From the NCBI GenBank assembly GCA_964036275.1, contig OZ038438.1, forward strand, positions 14,367,720 to 14,431,719: a stretch of 64,000 nt of DNA. The letters are read 5' to 3'. The stretch is from Litoditis marina (lineage: Eukaryota; Nematoda; Chromadorea; Rhabditida; Rhabditidae). Position numbers and translations under genes: made by a program. Shown one piece after another: positions 24,269 through 37,000 of the stretch (the first letter of the stretch is position 1; every line of letters starts with the position of its first letter). Below the pieces are notes generated by a model. It worked only from the letters and a program-made list of their open reading frames with translations. It had not been told where the DNA came from and did not search any database.

Positions 24269-26615
24269 GACGAGCACGCTTCGGAATCGAAGACATGTGT
24301 GCGTACACAGCGGAAAGTGAGATATACAGTACCCTCCCTCCTTTCTGTTGGCAACGACTATACCGCTGTATTTTTAGTTTGACCGTGTCACTTTCTGGGC
24401 AAAATTCATGAATTCCGGCATGTATTGAACTACAACGAAAATTTGGTAAATAAATACACGTTTCCAATCTGAAACGTTGACAACTTGTTGGAATTTCTAA
24501 ACTGGTGTGTAATTTGCTTGGTGCGTATAGTATTGCGTGAAGTTAGAAATCAGATTATGAAATGTTCCGTGCAGTTGAATGGATTTGTGGTTCTATTACC
24601 ATGCAATTCGATGAAGATGCAGCGAAAATCACATATAGAGAGTGTCGAAATCTCCGTTTCAGTTTGATTTCGACATACGCCATAAATTCGGATTTCGATC
24701 TTACATCTTATTGGTTTGTTTGAAAACGCGAGTTCTATAACAACACCCTACTGGCCAAGTGAACAGCAGAAAAATGAGTGAGAATTGTCGAACCTGATCA
24801 AGGTCCAAGATCATATCGATACGGTTCCTTTGAGAGCATCTAAAGCTTTGTGTAAAGTGTGTTCTCAGGGTCGAATTTGAATTCAGATTCCAAATCCGTA
24901 ATAACGGAACTAAGCTTAAATTATAATGAGCGTTACAGGAACTAATGAGTTTTGTTGATGTAAACTAAAGGTTTTGCATAGCTCGAATAACCACAGCTAA
25001 CAACTACCAATACAAGAAGTCAGATAACTTAGCTATGGACAATGTTCTCAAATAACTTACTTTCATGGCTTCCCGCAATTAGCAGACTGAGAGATGAATG
25101 GTGTCCACCCAATATCCTCCCTACTTCGCATAATTGAATAACTTCCGACTCATAACTAGGAATGCACCCTTTCACACAAATAGGGAGATCAACGGAAATT
25201 AACATTATGTATTAGGTAGCTTAGCAGCTAAGCTGTTGTAGTTTGAACTGCAACCGCATTTGAAATCACGAAAAGTAGTGTTAAAACACGCTAGGGTCAT
25301 ATTTCCTACCCATTTTTTAAGTAAGCCACTCATAGCAGTCGAAGTGAGGAGGGGCTGTTTTCGTACCGGTTTACACAGAGTTTTAGGATTATTCGGTTTC
25401 TCTCTCTTTGTAATGAGCTTGTGTCCATGGTAGTTAATGCCTTTTCATACTTTAAGAGATAAGATGTCGACTTCGCCTTACATGTGGATTCTGGAATCTA
25501 GGTATTCGAGTTGCATTTTATGTGGCACGTAAATGATATTCCATAGATTTACCCTGAAAACACCCCTCTCCCCTCTCTCTTTCTCTTTCTCGCTCTCTCT
25601 ATTTCTATCTTTTGTAGCTGGCCAATTTCTGAGGATTTGTTCTAATCTTTCTTAGTGCTCCGACCGATTGACGCCAGTCCACAGGGATTGGCCGGACTGC
25701 AAAGGTAGGGAGGGAGTGTATAGATCAGAGAAACTTGCAACACATATGCTGAGAGTATTCCAGTCATGATGACTGAGGAAATATTCAGGTGGCATCGTAG
25801 TTCCAAACCTGTTCTTCCAAAATAAACACCAATTTGAGGAGTAGTTACCACTGATTTATTAGGAATACGCAAACTGCTTTAGTACTCTAATGAACCAAGA
25901 ACGGGCGCTGTCACTTCAACCTAACTATGGACTACAACACATCATTGGAAACTTTTTAGCTTCCTCACAAAACTCGCAGATACAAACGGAAACTGAGAAC
26001 TGTGTACCTAATCTAAGCAATGTTTGCACCTGCTCGTTCACAGATTACAGCAGCTTGACTTGCTCGAACCCAGCAATTATCGATGATCGTGTAATATAAA
26101 TTTTCCGACAACCTATCCGGCTGCGGAAAAGGTTCTCGGGATTTCCAGTAATGTCGAGCTCATGGAACATCAAGTTAGTATTGATACCTGTAGTTCGATC
26201 TCGATTCTTCCATTGTTCAATTTCTGCAATCAATTGTTTTTTTTGAAAATCATAAACTTGAGATCTCGAGAGCACTGATCGTATAGATGTATACCTTCTA
26301 GCTCGTGCATGACGAACGCCAGCAACAGTTGTCGTCAACAACAAAACAAGCAAATCTGCCGCCCCTAGGACTCTGTCGTTCTCCGAGTTTTGTATAAGGA
26401 AGTCACGTTGTTCTCTTTGTGTATTCGACGTTTCACTTCATTGACCAGTACATCACATAGAACTACAAATGAGCTACATTCTAAGATTTGAGCTCGTATC
26501 GAATAGTCGCGCAAAAACCACGAGTCAGACATTGAACACGAGGTAGTCTATTACTTCCTTTCTTCTGTTTTTCACTGTCTTTCTCTTGACTTGTCCACTC
26601 AGTTCTAAACATTCA

Positions 26616-26618
<3 letters not shown>

Positions 26619-26672
<54 letters not shown>
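26619..26672. repeat. (TA)n microsatellite
   Basis: About 27 uninterrupted TA units. Confidence 0.97.
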
Positions 26673-26675
<3 letters not shown>

Positions 26676-27888
26676 GCGCATTTGGGGGTGGTACATTTGC
26701 ATAGGAGGTGGTACATTTGCAGAATCTTCGGAATTTCAATCTCCAGAATATAAAATGATGACATTCAAACCAACTCGATGTGAAGTTTTGACTCAAAGAG
26801 GTTTACAGCACAACAATTGGTTTATTTGTTGTAGATGTACTTTTCCAGTATTATAGAAACACTAGGCATAGATTACATACGCATAGTTATACCAACACCA
26901 ACTCGCGTAACACATTTGCCAATGACATTCTGATGAACAACTCATAATCTACTCGTAAACTTTCAATGATGTTGCATCGAATCGAATCCGTAAACTCATG
27001 TTTTGTTGACGAGTAATTCTTGTAACGTTTACGGGCTATCTATACAGCACCAGAGACATTTTGCGATTACGCAAAAAGAGCGCGTACCATGCTCATACAA
27101 CTTTCTAAGTTTGGGCCATCTCATATAGTTGTTGGAGTGGTCCGCAGTTGTGACCAGCTGACTTTTGTGACGATTGTCTCATCCAATTTATTTCCGTCTT
27201 TCAGCACCAGCTGTCGACGATGTACGTACGAAAGTGACATTGATTCCCTGAATCGCTTTATCACTGATACTACTATGATTTTAGCTGTATTTTTCAGCAC
27301 AACTTCTTTTATTACGTGTACTTTGTTCGAAAAATCTCAATACATATTATTCTTTAATGAGATCAATTAGTATGAGTCGAAAACTCTCTCATATTCGCAC
27401 GTTGAGCTTCCAGTGACATACTGAATTACCGTTGAAAAATATAATATATACTAACCATAAAAAAATTTATCATGAAGATATTCTCAAGACCGAATAAAAA
27501 ATTAGTGTATTTTTTCATTGAAAATACTCTAATACAGGTTTTTTGCATCACTCTTCCAGTTTCTCTTCATTATATTTTTGTCTGCTCGATCATCTTTATA
27601 ACATTTTTGAAATATATTAGGTTATTTATTTGAACAAAATATATTGTCACTAGGACGTTTCGAATGTTATAGTTATATAAATGTGCTCAATAAAAGATTA
27701 ACTCAAAATCGTCTTGAATCAGGGTCGAAACGATTTTTGAGTTCATCATTTACTGAGCTCATTCATATAACTATTTTTGAAATAGTCTCCTTGAAATCAC
27801 TTCGCAACCCCAAATCTGAATAAAATGGTTGTGTGTTGTATATCTACCATATATGGGAGTTCTGACTCAAATATTTTTCAGATACAAA

Positions 27889-30800
27889 ATGTACGGCCAG
27901 CATGACGATAATTTTGATATGGTCAGTTTTTCATGTTCAAATAAGTTACTGACAAAAATACAACGTAATCTCAATAAACATATATTATGTAACAACAAAA
28001 TGATAATAATAATAGTGTATAATTGACTCGTAATAATCGGACGTTTGCGTTTCACGTGTCGTACTTTAACTTGTGTAGTATATGAGAAAGATGAGGTTCT
28101 TGAAAAATGTGAATAAGTTAAGCAAGTAAGTTGTGTGTTTACTTGATTGAGTGAATATTGAATGTCAGGGTTCGGAGAGCTCGACCTCTTCGATGAACGA
28201 GATCCCGATGGAAATGGACCTGACGGCCAGCGGGCCGCCCATTTCCGACGACGAGACTGAAATGGAGACTCGCGAACGCAAGTATTTCACGGTCAGACGG
28301 GAATAGGATCAACGTTGGGTTGTAGTTTGATCAGGGATCATAGCAGAGACTAACACTTTTTATTAGAACTAGACCGGTTTTACTTGCGTCTTCTGGTCCA
28401 GTGTGCACTCGCCCAACTATTACATTATCAGTATTCGGCAAATATTTGAGCATTTCGAAAAGTGTAGCAGTTTAATATTAATCTTTAGTATACTATCCGT
28501 ACTTGAGTTCAAGAACTAAACCGTCCAAAACACGCGAGATTCGTGAACTAAATAATTTAAATGATAAAGCTTAATTATAAGGTTTGTTTCGCACGTTGAT
28601 TCATTCATTAAAAATTGATGTATTTTCAGTACGCCAAGCGAATATTACCTCATGTCGGACTGGTATTTCTATTATTTTTCTATTTATTCGTTGGAGCATT
28701 GATTTTTCACAATATAGAAGGACCGAATGAGTTGGTGGTTAGTTTTATTGAACTAATATTTCTGTGAACAATTTTTTAAAGAACTAAACGATTTGAAAAC
28801 TTAACGTGCATCCGAATAGTTTTTTATCAACAAATATTGAGTCAATTCAGCAACGAAATCAGGAACTCACAACTATATTTGGCCTGCGAGACGACTTTAG
28901 AGATCATATATGGAATATTACCCAGGTACGGTTGAGAGTTTTCTCGATTGGATTGACTTAGAAAGATGATTTCTGTTGAATGATTTCTCGGCGATGGTTT
29001 GTTTTCCAAATAGCATACACCAAAAGGGTGGATTACTGAATTGCATTGTTTTTGAGTATGTTTTTTGTTGTGTCAACAGTATGCATATTGTCTAAACCAA
29101 TATTTAGGATATCGATAACCGTATATCAAGAGAGGCCTTCGACTCCATAAACCAGGAATATTTTGAGAAACTGGTTACCAACGTATTTATTTCGTATCGC
29201 AATCAATATATCAATGAGGCACATTTGACGAACAGGACCAAGGGAGATGGCCTGCTTTGGACATTTCCCAATAGTATTTTCTTCGCGACGACAGTTATTA
29301 CAACAATAGGTAGGCAGCACGTGTACTTGGGGAAATGCTTGTGTTGATTGACAGCTTACTCTATGACGTCAAGCTGAATCTATATTGATTGCCCAGTAGA
29401 GGTTAGAGTCTGGGCGCCTTCTGTAATCTCTTGATTCAGTTCGTTCACAAAAATACGTATTTTTTTAGGAAAAGTGTCCCTAGTGAGCAATTGCTTGACT
29501 GTGTACTAAAATCTCTGAGTTAAATGAGTTAGACCGTTGTTTTATGTTTTTTGATCCATGCTGAATTCCCTACTTAAAAGTCTGTAGACACCCCAATTGT
29601 AGACAGCATACTTTAGCTAAACTGCAAATGTATAAACGTTGTTCATACTTTTTTTGCAGGTTACGGAAATTTGGTGCCGACGACCACTTCTGGCCGCGTC
29701 GCATGCATAATATTCGCTCTGTTTGGTATCCCTCTTCTGCTGGTTACCATCGCAGATATTGGAAAATTCCTGTCCGAATTTTTGAGTTTCCTTTATCGAT
29801 CTTATCGGTCGTTCAAGCGAAAGGTATTCTATCTGACTAATCTGAGTTTAAAAAAAAACTTAAAAGGAGACCAGCTTGAAATATGTTCCAGAGAGTGTTA
29901 GATTTCAATCTTTTGCGCCGTTTTCAAATCAACGTAAAGCACAAATTCGATGGTTCACGGTTTTGTACTCATTTCGAAATTTCTACCAGCTTCTAGCTGA
30001 ATCCGCCTGTACGTGGTGCTCACAATAAGGGAGAAAAGCATTTATGTGTTGGAAAGTCTATAGTTTTCGATAGTTTTTGGAATGGAGGGATCCCCTTTCT
30101 TATTTGATGTGTATATTGTGAGCTGCATGCCCATCTGCTTACTTTTTCTGCACATCATGCATTTCTAACGAAGTCATCTGCAATGAATGAGAATGGTTTC
30201 CTCAACTCTTTCCGAACGAAAACCATAAATCATCAAAATTCTTCAATCAACACACCCCAAAGGATAAAAGATCTCTTATGGAAAAAATTTCAGTTTAATG
30301 TAGGACAAACTAGTTACTGATTTGTATTTAGGTCCGGAAGCAGTCACGTCGAATTTCACATCATTACCGCTCTACATCTCATTCGCACACGAGTGATGCC
30401 GGATCATCTAAAGTAATGTTTGCTCTAGGTCAAGTTCTAAACAGAACTAACATTACTGAACTTGAATAATGTCCTAGAGAAGGACAAATGTGGCAGCTAG
30501 TTTCAGACGATAAGAAGGTCAATTAAAAAAGCAATAACTCCAGAGTCGATACACATTGTTAGTCGTTTCCATTGTGTTCCGTACGTGTGAAGTACTTGAC
30601 ATTCCGACTTCCCGTATTTTGTAGACAGTTCATATTACAAGGTAAAAACTGGTAGAACTCAGATGCAGTTACGAAATAATCAACGTTCAGGCCGGCTCTC
30701 TGAATCTGCATGAGATCGACAGTGAATCCGAGTCGTCGACCGAGGATGAGCTGAGAATTCCCGTGTTCATGGTGCTCTTTGTGCTTCTTTCCTACACTGC

Positions 30801-32991
30801 CATCGGGGGATTTCTGTTCCAGGTGACCAAGTCATACAAGTGTTGAGCTCACCCTGGCGGCGTAGCAATCCCTCCAAAAATCTCGTGAGATACCTCATGA
30901 GCTATTCGTATGAGGTTCTCATGAGATTCCATTGATTTCTATGCTACAACATTGAGAGTTCAGGTGTAGCTCATGAGGTATCTCATGAGAAACTCATATG
31001 AACTTCTCATGAGATGTATATGCATAGTGTAGGTGATCACAACATGGGTCAGGTGGTGACCAAATAGTTCAGATTAACTGTGACCTCTCATGAGACTTTG
31101 CTACAGTGCCCGACAACGTAGGAAGCATAACAAAGTGGTGAGCTCTTCGTGCTCATTTACTTGAGCTCGTTCTTAGCTCCTACTTCTTATGCTTAGGCGT
31201 GGTCTATGTGACAGCAACCTTCGATTTTCTTATTTCTGTATAACACTTTGATACAGCGTGCATTTTGAGTTCAAAATGTAATTTACATCGTGATTTGATA
31301 CAATGGTTGATTCAAGCATACGTATGAAATCTGTGTTTCAGTCTTGGGAAGGACTACAATATTTCGAGGCATTCTACTTCTGTTTTATAACTATGGCTAC
31401 TGTCGGTCAGTTTACATTTAGTCAAATTGATGCCTAATATCTCTTGTCATTGAATATATAAATTGAGCTAAATATTTCAGGGTTTGGAGACATTGTTCCC
31501 ACGGAACAGGTGTACATGTTTTTCACGATGGCCTACATAATATTCGGATTGTCTTTGTGAGTTGATTTCTGTCGAACTTCATGCAACCAGGAATACAACT
31601 CATAATTTCCTTCTTCACTGTCAGTCACGGACGCAATTTCGCCAAGTAACAGAAGAACACCTTTCTACTCGATTCATCACATTCTCAATCCGTGTAATTT
31701 ATCATCTGTTTTAAGGGCAACTATGTGTATTGACTTGGCAGGAACCGAGTACATACGCAAAATTCATTATTTGGGAAGTAAGATGGAGGATGCTAAAGGC
31801 GCTGTTATGACGTGGGTTGATGAAACTGCACTACTCGAACAATAATTCTACGTTATTTGAGAATCGACTTTGAGAAAACGTATGAAACGAACCATTAAAT
31901 TTCAAATTCACTTGAGACACAAAAAGTTGAGTTGCATATTTCGAAAAAAAGTTGGAAAAAGTTCTCTTCGGTTTTCCGAATTCAGTTTTAACAACTCTCA
32001 TTCTGAGTGAATCAGTCTTCAATTTCCAGTGGACTACAAGTGGGAGAACACATTTTGAAACACACCGGTATCGAAGTGATTAAAACCGCGGGTGGAAAAC
32101 TAGTACAAGGTGAGAACGTGCAGGGTTTTTTAGTGAAAAAGCTAAATAACAGTTTTTTGTCAGCAGTAGAGGTTGAGCGAAATCTGTTGTTGAAATAAAT
32201 GAAACGTGAAACCTGAGGCAGGAATAACCATTATCCTGCTTTACCGGTAGTTTGAGTTCTGTCGTTTTGTGAGAGAAGAATCCTCCCACTTTTTAACTTC
32301 ATGCGGTTCCGTTATCTAACCATGTTTTCAGTCCGCGGCGCAGTTTTGAATTCGAAGCAGGCGAGAGAACTGGGAGTGGACTATATTCTAGCTGATCTGC
32401 AGTATCAACAGAAAAATATACTCTATGAACCACTCAGTCCAAACGTGGCTAAGCTGGTTAAAGAACACAATATAAAGGTAAATTCGAAGTAAATACGTAA
32501 CTGGTAAACTTATCAATGAAACTAAGTATTAGACTGAAATTATGGAACGCAGTGTGGAGATATTCTTAAGTGAAGATACTCATTCGAGAGTTCATTTTGT
32601 ACCATTCATTATCTGCTGAACAATTCTCTCGATACTCTTTTTTCACCTCCTTATCCTCCTGTTATCCAACTTTCTCCTCCCTCAATAATTTAGATAATAA
32701 AGTATACCAAGGTTCCATCAAAAACGACGAAAACTTACTTACTGAACTTATCACCTCTATTTGTGTGTAAGTTAGAAATTGTGAATGTTTGATCCATTTC
32801 AGATAATGCCGGATGACATCACAGAGCGGGATGGGTATATTGTTCAGAACAAGAGTTACGACAAGCCAGCACAGAACGAGAATGGCTATGTGCGGATAAG
32901 TGGGAACATCATCCATAGAGTCATGGTTCCAAGCAAAGGAGGACCACCACTCATTGTTCCTTGTTTTGTGTATAAAGAAACAGATATTTAA
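27889..32991 (+). CDS. Two-pore-domain potassium channel (TWK/KCNK family)
   Basis: Fourteen exons: 27889-27921, 28169-28291, 28630-28737, 28851-28925, 29108-29309, 29660-29823, 30332-30412, 30691-30822, 31342-31405, 31481-31556, 31716-31811, 32030-32109, 32332-32477, 32803-32991; 522 residues. M1 is at about 55-80 (GLVFLLFFYLFVGALIF). The first pore has TTVITTIGYGN at about 174-184 and the second TMATVGFGDIVP at about 322-333. M2 (IIFALFGIPLLLVTIADIG), M3 (FMVLFVLLSYTAIGGFLF) and M4 (MAYIIFGLSLATMCID) surround them. Between M2 and M3 lies a basic then acidic serine-rich cytosolic loop. Both filters are intact, so a K+-selective leak channel at the plasma membrane is expected. The first 11 codons form their own exon, with TTTTTCAG seven bases before the ATG. 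The C-terminal tail after M4 (about 150 residues) begins with the conserved DLAGTEYIRKIHYLG and then diverges. Confidence 0.95.
30881..31016. repeat. Imperfect palindrome of CTCATGAGA-type units in TWK intron 8
   Basis: Left TCTCGTGAGATACCTCATGA and right CTCATGAGGTATCTCATGAG are inverted copies; the unit TCTCATGAGA recurs about six times, once more near 31086. Probably a miniature inverted-repeat element. Confidence 0.65.
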
Positions 32992-33304
32992 TAACTGAAT
33001 GAACGGTTTCCGTGAATAATTACACAGAAAATGTGATTCACACTCATACATGACTACATAAGTTTCTTCACAAGAAACTTCGCAGAAATAGATCTTGACA
33101 TCGAAAGTTGATCACTCCATGAAGTTCGGGTCACTTCACAGTGGCGAAGCCGAACTGCATTCCAAAATCAGATATATTTCAATATGTAATTAGGCAAATC
33201 GTTTTGTAATTGTTTCCTCGAGTTGAATATAGCACAGTGAAAAGTTTCAACTAGTCCCACATTTAATGACAAACAGGATTTTATACTTATGTGAAACATT
33301 TGTA

Positions 33305-33843
33305 TCATACAAGGTTGTGTCGCCATCTGACCGAAGATTGATAATTGGAGTTGGCTTCTACTTGTAAACTGTCCAAGCTCTCTGCGTACACAATTGAGTC
33401 ACACACTGATTCATCATCTCTTTGATTTGGGATGGCACTGAAACGACCGTTTTTAGTGGTAATTGTTTACAGTATTTCCATCACCAAACGGTAGATATAT
33501 GTGCTATACAAACAATTATCTAGGTGAACTCAGGGGTGGGGTATATTATTGTACAATCTGTGAAACTTATGGCCTGCGTTCCCCAGCGTGTTCACCCTCT
33601 CACATGCAACAAGCCCCATTTGGGTTTTTTGTGCTAGTGAGAAATGACGTGTTTCCTACTGTCTAAATAATGATAAACTCACGCTACCAGACTTGAACAT
33701 TCCCATATTTCATCCATTACCCAAGGTTCAATTTGTAAGCAGTCAATGTGGTTCACAGACTTGGATCTCCGTAAGCTGCATTTACAATTGGCCACTATCC
33801 AAAGCTGGGAAAGTCGAATCAGCAGATCATTTGCCATCGACAT
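33305..33843 (-). CDS. Small two-exon protein of unknown function
   Basis: Exons 33843-33683 and 33437-33305 (TGA at 33307-33305) join in phase to a 97-residue frame. The upstream border TTGTTTCAG lies eight bases before the ATG as for trans-spliced genes here; the internal donor is AGC|GTGAGT and the acceptor CGTTTCAG. Residues 1-40 look helical and contain cysteines (VANCKCSLRRSKS, HIDCLQIEPWVMDEIWECSS); the second exon is acidic (NQRDDESVCDSIVYAESL). There is no signal peptide or membrane segment. I do not recognise the family. A second ATG is two codons on. Because a reading frame on the same strand continues upstream (33920-34051) without a usable splice, the gene might be longer, or this could be part of a decayed gene. 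Its start is 210 bases from that of the acyl-CoA synthetase, head to head. Confidence 0.5.
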
Positions 33844-34052
33844 GGAGCATTCTGAAACAAGAAAAAAGTTGACGCACAATAATTATGTATCGATCGAATA
33901 AACAAAAAGGCAGAAAACCAACATGGTGTTGAGCAGAAAGTTTGTATGAAACATTGAGAAGCGCTCAGGATTGCATGAAAATGTAGCTACTTGGTGGCAT
34001 GCATTTTGGATAGCTTTCTTCCAATTCTCATTGCGCACATCTGCTGCCAGCT

Positions 34053-37000
34053 ATGGAGGTGCAGAACCCGTTTCAAATTTCCTGGGACAAAACCAACTAC
34101 CACTCCTTCACTGACTATTTCTTTTCGAAAATTGCAGCTCATGGGAGTAATCTCGCGTTGGTGAGTCTATTCCCAACTAACGAACTGGACTGAATCTTTT
34201 CTTATGTCTTAGTTTGCCGGGAAGAATAGGCGTAGAAAGAGCAAAATGTAACAAAGCATAGCTAACGTTCATCGCATGAAGTTGAAGTCTTCTTAGCAAA
34301 AACATAAACTGACTATACGATAAGTGTACAACCCGTTTTCGCTGTGAATTTTATGCAAGAGGAAAGTTCAAAATTTCGCATGTGTGTTGAACACTTCAAG
34401 TCACCATTTCATTTACCTAGGTGGACGTAGACACTGGCAAGCAATGGAGATATTCTGAGATTAGAAGCTGGTGCGACATGTGCTGCACGAGATTGAAAGA
34501 ACTACAGGTGATATGGTCGTTTTTCCCCAGTTGATTGCAATGACGAAACTCATCACAATAATTTTCCTATTGATTTCTTATGTTGTAGTTGTTGTGCACT
34601 ACCAATAGTTGTTCAATTCATAATCTATGTAAGTTATTTCCATTTCCAGGTGACTAGCAGTAGTCGTGTTGCTGTTATCACGGGCACAACAGGTCGGTCC
34701 AGATGATCTTACTGTATTTTGTAGCCATATAAGTTTTTTCTGGATCTCAATAAACTGTGATTTTCAGGCCAGGCGATATTCGTGCATCTAGCATGTTCTA
34801 TAATTGGGTGCACAGCCGTCGCTGTCAATGGATGGAACAGTGTAGGTAAGATTCCGGGCGTAAGATATTTTTCGGTATCCCTGAGTACGGATATCGTGTA
34901 GTTCATCAATTTTTTTTCAAATACTATCATTTAACATTGTTAGAATGCACTTGTGGCTTCGAAAAAGTATGTGTTTAGATACACTCAGATAAATATGTGT
35001 CAAACCATTCGTAGTGTGTTCCGATTCCACACGTTTCGCAATTAGTATGAAACGCTATTTCAGATGAGATCTGGCAACTGGTTGACCTGAGTGAGAGCAC
35101 TCATCTTATTGTCGAGAACCAGTTTTTGAACAAGGTACTTTGAGTTTATAAAATCTGGAACTATTTTTGAATCTGAATACTAGTCGGACTCAATTGTTGC
35201 TACTGGTTAAGTAAATGCACTCCCATTTTTGATCTATTTGAAATGTACTTCAGCTTACGTTTGAAAAATTCACATAGATTGATGCTCTAAGAATCAACTA
35301 CGGTCAACACTAACCGAGAAATGTATTCAACAATTGCTAACTTCAGTTTTATTATAGTAAACGTACTATAATAAAACTAAAGTAGATCTGGTAACTGATT
35401 GACCTGAATGAGTTGGCAATCAAACCATTACGGGAACCGTATGATTCGCTTCGTAAGGAGTGGAGCGAGCGGTGCATCTGCGTATAGTTGATCTACACAC
35501 TCTTCCCTCGGCTGGTAGATAACTCACGACCGCTCGCCTTGCATTGCATGATGGACTCGGTCGTTCACGGTATTTGTTGATGAAGTCAAGACAACTGTTT
35601 TGTTCGTAAGGCGGACGATGTTCGCCGCAAGGCCCAGATGCGCGGAGGGGGCCGGATAAAACACGTCCGGCTAATCGATGACGTACTGACGGCAGAAGTG
35701 ATCAATGAACCGAAAAAGAAGTCAGTACTCACTTTGTTTTATTATGTGTATATTCTTCAACATATCTAAGAGAACAAGGTTGAGAAAATGATCAAAACTG
35801 AGTTGTAGTTTGCTCTTCTGCGCCAGCACAAGTTCTATTAGTATAAAAACGGGTGTAAAGAAAGTAAAGATTAGTTTTGGATGAAACGGGTACAAAAAAT
35901 ATGAAAAAAGTCCAATAATAATATTTTGAGGAAAAGGCTAATCTCGCTCGGTTTAAAATTTCAGAAAAAATGGATACCGAGTTTTTTGTTACCGAAAAGA
36001 AATTTTCTGACTGCGACTCACAATGATCTAGCTTACACTTTTTTTTCAAGAAAAGCGAGATTAGCCTTTTCCTCAAAATATTTTTATTGGACTTCATATT
36101 TTTTCTACCCGTTTCATCCAAAACTAATCTTTGCTTTCTTTACACCCGTTTTTTTTACTAATTGAACTCTTTTTCTATAGTTACGAAGTAACGGTCATTT
36201 TCGATAAAAATGTTATTTTTGAACCATAAGCTAAACAATAAATGTTATGAGAATTTATTGGAGTTTCTAACGGCGCCAAAGTTTAGAACTATTGGCGTAG
36301 TTGTAACCTCGTTCAAATGAGAGCAACTTCTGTGCTCCAGGCAGGATTCGAACCTTCGTTCCGTGCGTGAATAGAGCTTTTATCCAATCCGCCATTCAGA
36401 CATGTGAATAGGAGAGAAAACCAAGCAGTACCCGCCTGTCATGAGTTCTTCATAGGAAAACGTCTTCCTACTACACGTTAAACTCTTCTTTCATTTTTAT
36501 TTCCCCGAAACCGGTCTATCCATGATTTTTTGCGAGACTGTTTTCGGCCCTCTCACACGTAATATTCAAATTTCAGATATACCCAAAAATACATAGGAAA
36601 TCTGGGACTACTGGTAAACTCGTAGTAAACTAGTAGTAGTAGTAAAGGAGGAGTACTCTCGTGGTAGAGTAGGGGTATCCTGGTAGAAAACTAGTAGTAA
36701 ATACGGACGTCAAATTAAAAAATGCATTTTGGCAGTCTGAAACTAGTCTTTTTACGTTACATTATCTCCACAGAATTTGAATCACAGTGATTTGTAGGCA
36801 TTATGAGCACGTAGACAGTTAGTAGTAACTTACTCGTAGGCTAGTAGTAACTTAGTCGTAGGCTAGTAGAAACCTGTAGTACGCTAACTAGGCAGGAAAG
36901 TGCTGATTATTCATAATATGGGAAAATTTTTATCGAATTAGTGCTACTGTAGAACGGGCTTAAGTATAAGGTTTTTTGTTAGGGCTCGTGGCGCATTCAC

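Larger units (their letters stand above)
22526..27888. promoter_or_regulatory. 5.4 kb gap between divergent claudin-like and TWK channel genes
   Basis: Contains the 5' regions of both genes. Besides the repeats listed separately it holds a purine-rich GAGA-type stretch on the plus strand (about 23618-23685) upstream of the claudin-like gene, a guanine run (about 22939-22956) and a CT-rich run (about 25566-25612). No gene could be supported; an 84-codon minus-strand open frame near 26110-26430 lacks family features. Confidence 0.5.

Noticed and set aside
25642..25872. Minus-strand 76-codon frame with paired cysteines
   Set aside because: No splice or start support and no recognisable family; most likely chance.
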